Below the pieces are notes generated by a model. The model worked only from the letters and a program-made list of their open reading frames with translations, made no database searches and was not told the origin of the DNA. A DNA stretch of 5,321 bases, taken from NCBI GenBank assembly GCA_014729935.1, contig WJJB01000388.1:1-5321 (forward strand), written 5' to 3'. Made by a program: the position numbers and the translations under genes. Shown here piece by piece: positions 1-5,321 of this stretch (position 1 is the stretch's first letter; each line of letters starts with the position of its first letter). This stretch comes from Candidatus Bathyarchaeota archaeon (GTDB lineage: Archaea; Asgardarchaeota; Lokiarchaeia; Sigyniarchaeales; Sigyniarchaeaceae).

Positions 1-34
1 CCTGATACACCAATTCCCTGCTATTATGGGGCAT
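1..34 (-). CDS. 5' end of an unidentified gene, translationally coupled to coaBC (partial)
   Basis: An ATG at 34-32 opens a frame with no stop up to the window edge; only the first 11 residues (MPHNSRELVYQ) are visible, too few to assign a family. Three things support a real start. The coaBC stop TGA (38-36) lies one base before the ATG. A Shine-Dalgarno-like AAGGAGAAG lies inside the last codons of coaBC, about nine bases upstream of the ATG. The strand is the same as valS and coaBC. The arrangement implies co-transcription and possibly translational re-initiation. Function is unknown: it could be another cofactor gene or an unrelated cistron. The evidence is purely the start context, so the call is moderate. 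Confidence 0.5.
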   Translation of the reverse strand, partial: MPHNSRELVYQ

Positions 35-35
35 T

Positions 36-1361
36 TCAATCTTCTCCTTCAAGATGATTTCGCTCGAATTCCATCTCCCTGAAATTTTCTAGCATCTTGT
101 CTACCAATTCTACTGCAACGAGGCGCTTGGATTTCAGGGGTACATGATATACCTGTTTTTTCTTATCGATGATGAATACCTCGTTAGTGGAAGCCTCGAA
201 TCCTGTTTCCATTTTGCTCACGTCATTAGCAACGATCAAGTTTGCCCCCGAAGTTTGCAACCTGTGATACGCATTATCTATCATTTCCTCGTCCAATCGA
301 GGAACTTCCGCCTTAAAGGCGACGACGAACAGGTTGGGATACAAATTTCTAACTTCCTTGATGATCTTCGGATTCTGGACAAGATTTAACACCAATTTAT
401 CCCTTTCGGATGATATTTTCGTATCCTTTACTTCCGCGGGACGGAAATCGGAGATGGCTGCAGCGCTGATGAAGAATGTGTAAGCTCGAGTTTCCAATTC
501 ATTCAGGACGGCTGCGAGGAGATCTTCGGTGGAATTTACCTCTACGAGTCTCACGTTCGTGCTCAGGGGTGGAGGTTGGATGCAGCCCTTCGTCATGATA
601 ATGGTCACCCTTCCACCTCGTGCAACGATCTCTTCGGCGATCGCCATTCCCATCTTTCCAGAGCTTGGATTACTCAGGAATCGCACTTTATCGATAAATT
701 CACGAGTTGGGCCAACCGTGAGCAAGAAATTATAATCTTGAAGTTCTTGATCTTCGACCAGGATGTCCCTGCATCGATTGATGATATCATCTATCCTGGC
801 AATCTTGGCTTTCCCCTCGGACAATCGCGGGCCGATAAATTCCACGCCGACCTGTTTCAATTGTTTAATATTGGTTTCTAGGAACGGGTGATGGAACATG
901 CATTCATGCATGGCGGGGACGACCACGATCGGGATACCAGAACCAAATGCGGTTGTCGCAACGGTCGTGACGGGAGTATCGTCAATTCCATTCGCGATCT
1001 TGGATATTGTATTTGCGGTTGCCGGACAAACAAGAATCAAATCCGCTGTGCCCAAGTTCTTGCCCCGATCTCCAGCGATGGCAATGTGTTCAACCGCCCC
1101 GGTCAATTTCGTTACCACGGGATTTCCAGTGCTCCAATGCATTAGCTCAGGTGTTATCAATTGAGTTGCCGCTTCAGACATGACGGCAATAACTTCAGCA
1201 TCCCATCTCATGAATTCCCTTGCAATGATGGGTGCCGTCATGGCTGCCACTGAGCCCGTGATGCACATGCAAATCGTTTTTCCCTTCAAGACCTTGGAAA
1301 CCGTACCCTTGATGTCCTTACTCGGATGCTGGCCAAACATGGAGCTCGTCTTTCGATGCAT
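36..1361 (-). CDS. coaBC: Bifunctional phosphopantothenoylcysteine decarboxylase / phosphopantothenate-cysteine ligase (CoaBC, Dfp)
   Basis: Cytosolic flavoenzyme of coenzyme A synthesis. The CoaB part joins 4'-phosphopantothenate to cysteine using a nucleotide triphosphate; the CoaC part decarboxylates the product to 4'-phosphopantetheine. Residues about 28-200 form the FMN-binding CoaC domain: ITGSVAA near 34-40, candidate catalytic His92 in EHIAI, CPATANT at 112-118, and PAMHECM at 149-155. The last motif has His where bacterial enzymes have Asn, which I recall as the archaeal form. Residues about 210-430 form CoaB: GPTREFID at 217-224, NPSSGKMG at 231-238, AAISDFRP at 301-308, NPKII at 330-334, FKAE at 349-352 and ANDVS at 378-382. 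At 441 residues it is somewhat longer than E. coli Dfp (about 406), through an N-terminal lead-in and a charged C-terminal tail. The leading HPSKDIKGT at 12-20 fits archaeal homologues. Met8 (codon 1340-1338) is a possible alternative start. It lies 21 bp after valS. Confidence 0.95.
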   Translation of the reverse strand: MHRKTSSMFGQHPSKDIKGTVSKVLKGKTICMCITGSVAAMTAPIIAREFMRWDAEVIAVMSEAATQLITPELMHWSTGNPVVTKLTGAVEHIAIAGDRGKNLGTADLILVCPATANTISKIANGIDDTPVTTVATTAFGSGIPIVVVPAMHECMFHHPFLETNIKQLKQVGVEFIGPRLSEGKAKIARIDDIINRCRDILVEDQELQDYNFLLTVGPTREFIDKVRFLSNPSSGKMGMAIAEEIVARGGRVTIIMTKGCIQPPPLSTNVRLVEVNSTEDLLAAVLNELETRAYTFFISAAAISDFRPAEVKDTKISSERDKLVLNLVQNPKIIKEVRNLYPNLFVVAFKAEVPRLDEEMIDNAYHRLQTSGANLIVANDVSKMETGFEASTNEVFIIDKKKQVYHVPLKSKRLVAVELVDKMLENFREMEFERNHLEGED

Positions 1362-1382
1362 GATTCTCTCAACCGGTGTGAA

Positions 1383-4133
1383 TCATTTCAAGATTTCTAA
1401 TTCTTCCTCTAGTTGTTTCAGTTTTTCTTGGTTACTTGCCAGTTTTTCCCGCTCTTTCTGGACGATTTCTGGATCTGCCTTTTCTGAAAATGGGCTGTCC
1501 AATTTCCGGGTTGATTTTTCGATGTAACCACGTATTTTATCGATTTGCTTGCTGATTCTCTCCCGCTCCGCATCAAGGTCTATCAATCCTTCGAGTGGAA
1601 GATATGCCGAAACGCCATGCATCACGATCCTGCCTGATCGCTTGGGAGGTTCAATTGTTTTCTTTACTTGGAATTCTGCTGGATTGATTTTTGCCAAGGT
1701 GCAAATCTCGTCCTTTAACGCCTCGAAATCCGGTTCCAATTGCCCTGGATCAAGCATCAGCGGGATCTCCTTGCTCAAGGGGACGTTGAATTTTTTCCTC
1801 AACCGCCTTATTTCCCTGATGAGATCCATGATGATGGTAAAATTCTCCTCCAGGTTCTCGTCAATCATGCTTTCATCCACATCCGGCCAATTTGCAATGA
1901 TTAGCGCGGGTGCTTTCTTGATGAACCCTGGCAAGGATTGCCACAAGATTTCGGTCAAATAAGGCATCACGGGATGGAACATGGTCAAGCAAGCATTGAT
2001 GACGTGCAGGAGTACCACTTTTGGAGTTGTTTTATCACCGTATACCTCATCATACAACCGAATTTTGGTTGCCTCGATATACCAATCGCAAAACTCTCCC
2101 CAGAAGAAGTTCTTCATCTCCCTGGTTGCATTAAGAAAATCAAACTTTTCTATGTACGAGGTAATTTCCTTGATAATCCTGTTCAAGCGAGAGAGAATCC
2201 ACCTGTCCACTTGCAAAAGGCGTTCCTTTGCCAATCCTTCTCCTTTGCGGGGAAGCTGATCATCACCTTCACCAAGTTGGCTCAAGACAAATTTTGTTGA
2301 ATTCCATATCTTGTTACAAAGACGTTTTGCGGCTTCAAATTGCCTTGGATCAAGGTTTATGTCACGCCCAGGTACCGCGTTGGAGACAAGAGTATACCTG
2401 AGTACATCAGCGCCGTACTTCGTAATGATATTGAGGGGATCATATTGTTCAATATTTTCCATCGATTTGCTTATCTTTTTCCCCTTCTCGTTTCGAACGA
2501 TACCGTGCATGTACACGATTTCATAAGGAGCATGCCCGGTGAGCTCTATCCCCAGCATCATTTCCCGGGCTACCCAGAAAAACAGGATATCGTATCCAGT
2601 CTCCCTCACGTTTGTGGGATAGAAGCGGTTGAAATCTGATGCCGTTTCATCAGGCCATCCCAGTGTTGAGAAAGGCCATAAACCAGACGAAAACCATGTG
2701 TCAAGCACATCCTCGTCCTGCTTCAGCTTTCCATTACCGCATATCGCACAGGTAATGGGATCATCTAGCTCGCAGGTTTGATGGCCTTCCTCGCAATACC
2801 AAACCGGTATACGATGGCCCCACCACAATTGCCTGCTTATGCACCAATCCCTGATATTTTCCATCCAATGGAAAAATCGCTTCTCCTCCCTGTCTGGAAG
2901 GATTGTTGTAATGCCTGCTCGAACTTTCTCCATTGCAGCTGCGGCAAGCGGTTTAGCCTTGACGAACCATTGCATTGACACCCGGGGTTCCACAATCGTG
3001 TCACATCTCTGGCATCGTGCCACGGAATGTACATGCGGTTCAATCTTGATAAGCAACCCCTCTTCATCCAGATCATTAACGATTGCCTCCCTGCACTCGT
3101 ACCTGTCCATGTTGGCATATTTACCAGCATATTCAGGTACCATTCGAGCATTTTCATCAAGAACGTTTATAAATTCCAAATCGTGGTCTCTTCCCATCTC
3201 GTAATCATTTGGATCGTGAGCTGGCGTGACCTTGACAGCTCCTGTTCCGAACTCAGGATCCACGTGGGGATCCGAGAATATCGGTATTTGCCTTCCTAAA
3301 ACTGGCAGGATGGCTTCCCGGCCAACAAGTTTCCCGTATATCTCGTGGTTTTCCGTCGTGGCGATACCAGTATCACCTAAAAGAGTCTCCGGACGCGTGG
3401 TAGCAACCTCGATGAATTCGGTCGCACCTTCCGCCCACCTTCCCGAGCCCCACTCGTTTTCTGGTCCCTTCCAATCCTCGTTTATCAAGGGATACTTGAT
3501 ATACCATAGGTTACCTTGTTGCTCGCGTGGGATCGCTTCCAAATCCGAGATTGCGGACTCGCATCGTCCAGGGCACCAATTCACCATGTAGGTCCCCCTG
3601 TAAATCAATCCCTTCTTGTATAGGCTGACGAAGGCCTGACGCACGGCATCGGAAAGTTGGTCATCCAAAGTGAACCTTTCCCTGCTCCAATCACTGGACA
3701 TGCCGAGACGTTTTGATTGCTCCGTGATGCGCGCGTGGTACTCGTGCTTCCATTCCCATACCTTTTCAATGAATTTTTTCCTGCCAAGTTCTTTTCTCTT
3801 GATTCCTTTTTTCAAGAGTTCCCTCTCAACGACGTTTTGGGTGGCAATTCCAGCATGATCAGAGCCAGGAAGGAATAAAGTTTCCTTGCCAAGAAGCCGG
3901 TTATACCTGGCCATGAAATCCTCGATCGCTATCGTTATTGCATGGCCAAGGTGAAGCGCACCAGTAACATTTGGTGGGGGGAGGGTCAGGCAAAAACGCC
4001 CTTCAACATCTCCATGGTCCACCAAGCCCAAGGATACTTGCGTGTCTGGATTGAAATAACCACCCTCCTCCCAGAACTGGTACACCTCATTTTCACGATC
4101 GGGAGTGTACGGTCCATCAAGATCGATTTTCAT
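1383..4133 (-). CDS. valS: Valyl-tRNA synthetase, class Ia
   Basis: Cytosolic enzyme that charges tRNA-Val with valine and hydrolyses mischarged threonine. The 916 residues are full length. The Rossmann catalytic fold carries the HIGH motif as HLGH at 61-64 and the KMSKS motif as KISKS at 553-557. The inserted CP1 editing domain shows TTRPETLLGDTG from 245 and the GTGAVKVTPAHDPND block ending at 310, with the Asp residues expected for post-transfer editing. Cysteine pairs at 374/377 and 462/465 could bind zinc. DWCISRQLWWGHRIPVW (429-445) and DTWFSSGLWPFSTLGWP (478-494) are family hallmarks. An anticodon-binding helical domain spans about 640-790. A charged coiled coil from about 853 to the end matches the C-terminal tRNA-binding arm of bacterial-type ValRS. 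Oddities: Glu559 follows KISKS-Met where Gly is usual, and CPGRC (187-191) has one extra residue relative to the common CPxC. The ATG at 4133 is supported by AGGTG eight bases upstream. Confidence 0.97.
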   Translation of the reverse strand: MKIDLDGPYTPDRENEVYQFWEEGGYFNPDTQVSLGLVDHGDVEGRFCLTLPPPNVTGALHLGHAITIAIEDFMARYNRLLGKETLFLPGSDHAGIATQNVVERELLKKGIKRKELGRKKFIEKVWEWKHEYHARITEQSKRLGMSSDWSRERFTLDDQLSDAVRQAFVSLYKKGLIYRGTYMVNWCPGRCESAISDLEAIPREQQGNLWYIKYPLINEDWKGPENEWGSGRWAEGATEFIEVATTRPETLLGDTGIATTENHEIYGKLVGREAILPVLGRQIPIFSDPHVDPEFGTGAVKVTPAHDPNDYEMGRDHDLEFINVLDENARMVPEYAGKYANMDRYECREAIVNDLDEEGLLIKIEPHVHSVARCQRCDTIVEPRVSMQWFVKAKPLAAAAMEKVRAGITTILPDREEKRFFHWMENIRDWCISRQLWWGHRIPVWYCEEGHQTCELDDPITCAICGNGKLKQDEDVLDTWFSSGLWPFSTLGWPDETASDFNRFYPTNVRETGYDILFFWVAREMMLGIELTGHAPYEIVYMHGIVRNEKGKKISKSMENIEQYDPLNIITKYGADVLRYTLVSNAVPGRDINLDPRQFEAAKRLCNKIWNSTKFVLSQLGEGDDQLPRKGEGLAKERLLQVDRWILSRLNRIIKEITSYIEKFDFLNATREMKNFFWGEFCDWYIEATKIRLYDEVYGDKTTPKVVLLHVINACLTMFHPVMPYLTEILWQSLPGFIKKAPALIIANWPDVDESMIDENLEENFTIIMDLIREIRRLRKKFNVPLSKEIPLMLDPGQLEPDFEALKDEICTLAKINPAEFQVKKTIEPPKRSGRIVMHGVSAYLPLEGLIDLDAERERISKQIDKIRGYIEKSTRKLDSPFSEKADPEIVQKEREKLASNQEKLKQLEEELEILK

Positions 4134-4141
4134 GCATCACG

Positions 4142-4146
4142 CACCT
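4142..4146 (-). promoter_or_regulatory. Shine-Dalgarno-like site of valS
   Basis: The minus strand reads AGGTG eight bases before the valS ATG, a normal spacing for archaeal ribosome binding. It fixes the start at 4133 and implies that the mRNA carries a 5' leader rather than being leaderless. Confidence 0.6.
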
Positions 4147-4155
4147 GATTGGTTC

Positions 4156-4163
4156 AATAAATT
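4156..4163 (-). promoter_or_regulatory. Possible proximal TATA box of valS
   Basis: The minus strand reads AATTTATT preceded by a purine-rich AAGAAAGGAAAC stretch, resembling an archaeal BRE plus TATA. Its centre is only about 27 bases from the valS ATG, so transcription from it would give an almost leaderless mRNA and would leave out the Shine-Dalgarno site. This conflict lowers confidence; the distal box at 4324-4334 is the alternative. Confidence 0.25.
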
Positions 4164-4198
4164 CATGTTTCCTTTCTTGATCGAAGATTGCTCATCTC

Positions 4199-4307
4199 AA
4201 AAAAGTTCGGAAGCGGAAGGATACTTACTTGATGGATTAAGGTTGAGTCTGAAGGACCGGCAGTAATCCGATGCGCACCGGCTAACCTTAAGCTGGCACG
4301 AGCTTCC
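4199..4307 (-). ncRNA. Candidate structured RNA or valS 5' leader with terminal T-run
   Basis: Read on the minus strand, this stretch holds nested complementary segments. The outer arms GGAAGC/GCTTCC pair 4307-4302 with 4214-4209. The middle arms TTAAGGTT/AACCTTAA pair 4291-4284 with 4244-4237. An inner hairpin lies at 4281-4268, with five pairs (one G-U) around a GCGC loop. Four bases after the outer stem comes TTTTTT (4204-4199), as at an archaeal terminator. A TATA-like box at 4324-4334 lies about 25 bases upstream of the outer arm, the right distance for a start near 4305. It could be an independent small RNA of about 105 nt, or a structured and perhaps attenuated leader of valS. It matches no RNA family I recognise: no tRNA cloverleaf and no convincing C/D or H/ACA boxes. 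Pairing was worked out by eye only; the outer 6-bp stem alone could be chance. Confidence 0.35.
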
Positions 4308-4323
4308 TGTTCAAGGTATAATG

Positions 4324-4334
4324 TTTTTATAAAA
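4324..4334. promoter_or_regulatory. Symmetric TATA-like box in the divergent valS/SCP2 region
   Basis: TTTTTATAAAA is close to the archaeal TATA consensus and nearly palindromic, so it could act in either direction. On the plus strand it would start transcription near 4357 and give SCP2 a leader of roughly 75 bases. On the minus strand it would start near 4305 and produce the structured RNA or valS leader. Neither side has a clear purine-rich BRE, so direction cannot be decided from sequence. A 6-bp inverted repeat, TGTTCA (4308-4313) and TGAACA (4338-4343), flanks it. Confidence 0.4.
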
Positions 4335-4432
4335 CTGTGAACAAGATAGCATAGTTGTTCCCGGTTCGAGGCCATGCTTGTAATATCAGGTTAGTAGGAA
4401 TTGGGAAGCAACGAAATTAGAGTTGAAATAAT

Positions 4433-4834
4433 ATGAACGCAGAAGAGCTTGCAGAGAAACTAGAGGATGGGGAATTAACCATCGATGAAACGATGGATTT
4501 TTTCAATATCCTCGTTGAAATTGCTAATGAATCAGAAGACATTCAAGATGAAATCGAGGGCTGGGACAGGGTCTTGTTGTTTGACGTCGAAGGTGGGATG
4601 AAAGTCACCATGACCGTCAAGGATGGAAAGTTTAGTGCCAGCGAAGGTGCTGCAGATAATCCCGACATCACCCTCGGCATGAACTCGGATGTCGCGGTCG
4701 GTGTGCTTTCTGGGGAGACTGACGCAACCAGTGCATACATGGCTGGGGACCTCAAAGTAACTGGACCGTTGCCAGATGCCATCAAGTTCAGGACCATCAT
4801 CGAACTGTTCCGGGAAGAATTGGAAGACCTGTGA
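4433..4834 (+). CDS. SCP2 (sterol carrier protein 2) domain protein
   Basis: A small, acidic, soluble protein of 133 residues made almost wholly of one SCP2 fold, a hydrophobic lipid-binding pocket that in other proteins carries sterols, fatty acids or acyl-CoA. The N-terminal helix region (1-40) is followed by a beta-sheet part with EGWDRVLLFDVEGG (42-55) and VKDGKFS (62-68). The most characteristic part is PDITLGMNSD (77-86), then SGETDATSAYMAGDLKVTGPL (93-113) and a terminal helix. There is no signal peptide, membrane segment or fused enzyme domain, so it is the stand-alone form. The ligand cannot be read from the sequence; most archaea make no sterols, so isoprenoid, fatty-acyl or CoA-thioester ligands are as plausible. 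The start ATG has only a weak upstream GAG, and no better in-frame start is seen. It is transcribed away from valS and is followed by a T-rich tract. Confidence 0.88.
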   Translation: MNAEELAEKLEDGELTIDETMDFFNILVEIANESEDIQDEIEGWDRVLLFDVEGGMKVTMTVKDGKFSASEGAADNPDITLGMNSDVAVGVLSGETDATSAYMAGDLKVTGPLPDAIKFRTIIELFREELEDL

Positions 4835-4859
4835 ATGGTTCCGTCCAATTTTCGATGAA

Positions 4860-4877
4860 TTTTTCCCCTTCTTTTTT
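4860..4877 (+). terminator. T-rich archaeal-type terminator after the SCP2 gene
   Basis: TTTTT, then CCCCTTC, then TTTTTT begins about 25 bases after the SCP2 stop codon, with no strong hairpin before it. Archaeal RNA polymerase commonly stops at such T-tracts. The high-GC insertion-sequence remnant begins immediately to its right. Confidence 0.5.
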
Positions 4878-5317
4878 CAAAGCTCGTGCTTTCCACGGGT
4901 CACGTCCCGCAGCAGCTTGAGCAAGCCCTTGCGGTTGTCGTTGAGACCCGAGCCCACGTCGGAGTACACGCCCGACACGCGGTATCCTTGGTCCTTGCAG
5001 TGTTCCTTGATGAGCTCCTCCTGCCGGGCAAGCTCGCCCGATTGTTTCTGCCGGGACGACGACACCCGGCTATAGACCGCCGAGCCGAGCCGAGCTGCAA
5101 GAACCGGTTCTTCACCGGCATCCTTGTCAACGCCGCGCAAGAACACCAGCACTACATGAAGGGAATACCGGCGGTGGTTTCCCGCGGTGCGATGGGAAGG
5201 TTTCAAGCGCCCGCTCTTGTCCCAACGACGTATTGTTTTCGTGCAAGTACCCGCGAGCCGCGCCACGTCGCCGGTGCTCAAGAAACGGGAATGGTGAGGT
5301 AGAATATTTGCATTCAT
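4877..5317 (-). pseudogene. tnpA: IS607-family serine recombinase (TnpA), C-terminally truncated
   Basis: IS607 TnpA is the serine-recombinase transposase that normally sits upstream of tnpB. This copy has 146 residues; intact family members are usually about 190-210. Residues 12-60 are a MerR-like helix-turn-helix: FLSTGDVARLAG, then TIRRWDKSGRLKP and a GNHRRY motif. Residues 80-146 begin the catalytic domain: YSRVSS (82-87) with Arg84 and likely nucleophile Ser86, a Q-rich segment, then DVGSGLNDNRKGLLKLL (120-136). The frame ends with GKHEL and a TGA just where the family continues into the conserved VxxKDRLxRFG region bearing further catalytic arginines. That region is not found in any of the three minus-strand frames downstream, and no tnpB follows. 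The protein should therefore be inactive. The gene is much richer in GC than its neighbours, which suggests transfer from another genome. The ATG at 5317 is the first in frame, but the true upstream end may lie outside the window. Confidence 0.85.
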
Positions 5318-5321
5318 GGCA
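4880..5321 (-). mobile_element. Remnant of an IS607-family insertion sequence
   Basis: The high-GC segment carrying the truncated tnpA starts abruptly next to the SCP2 terminator. One edge, near 4880-4885, is set by the composition break and by the loss of homology in tnpA. The other edge is not resolved: GC falls again near 5300, so the element end may be close to the window edge or beyond it. IS607 elements lack terminal inverted repeats and target duplications, so the ends cannot be read from repeats. Confidence 0.65.

Noticed and set aside
2837..3160. 107-codon minus-strand open frame inside valS
   Set aside because: Out-of-frame shadow of the conserved valS coding sequence with no domain of its own.
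3258..3275. GGATCC repeated around ACGTGG inside valS
   Set aside because: It encodes conserved SDPHVDPEFG-region residues of the editing domain; the repeat is a coding coincidence.
4229..4255. Possible C/D box pair (TTGATGG and CTGA) on the plus strand
   Set aside because: The C box is imperfect, the spacing is short, and no convincing second box pair or closing stem is present.
4163..4375. 70-codon minus-strand open frame between valS and the SCP2 gene
   Set aside because: No recognisable domain, no good ribosome site, and it overlaps the inverted repeats, TATA-like box and probable valS leader.
4352..4375. tRNA-like T-loop string CCGGTTCGAGGCC
   Set aside because: Flanking bases do not form the five-pair T stem and no acceptor, D or anticodon arms can be built around it.
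4886..5302. Long plus-strand open frame opposite the recombinase remnant
   Set aside because: Typical shadow frame of a high-GC gene; the opposite strand has clear IS607 recombinase motifs, this one has none.

Overview
The window looks archaeal, most likely from an Asgard or a related uncultured lineage. This is an inference, not a proof. The CoaBC protein carries the HPSKDIKGT-type N-terminus and PAMH flavoprotein motif I associate with archaeal homologues. Short archaeal-style T-rich tracts and TATA-like boxes appear between genes. The small acidic SCP2 protein resembles stand-alone SCP2 proteins I recall from Asgard genomes. Host genes have moderate GC (about 42-47% in the two 60-base samples I counted).

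Layout. Positions 4133 to 1 on the minus strand form a probable operon: valS (valyl-tRNA synthetase), then 21 bp later coaBC (coenzyme A biosynthesis), then one base later the first 11 codons of an unidentified gene that runs off the window. The last junction (stop TGA, one A, then ATG, with a Shine-Dalgarno-like GGAG inside the end of coaBC) looks like translational coupling. Positions 4134-4432 separate divergent valS and SCP2 genes. This gap holds a symmetric TATA-like box and a nested set of inverted repeats followed by a T6 run when read toward valS, which could be a structured valS leader or a small RNA gene. Positions 4433-4834 on the plus strand encode a complete SCP2 (sterol carrier protein 2) domain protein, followed by a T-rich terminator-like tract.

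From about 4880 to near the right edge the composition jumps to high GC (40 of 60 bases G or C at 4921-4980). This part encodes, on the minus strand, the N-terminal two thirds of an IS607-family serine recombinase (TnpA). It keeps the MerR-like DNA-binding domain and the catalytic serine but is cut off before the second group of catalytic arginines. No tnpB follows it. It appears to be a dead insertion-sequence remnant abutting the SCP2 terminator.

valS and coaBC are ordinary housekeeping genes. The parts most worth a second look are the structured valS/SCP2 intergenic region, the truncated IS607 remnant, and the coupled gene start at the left edge.
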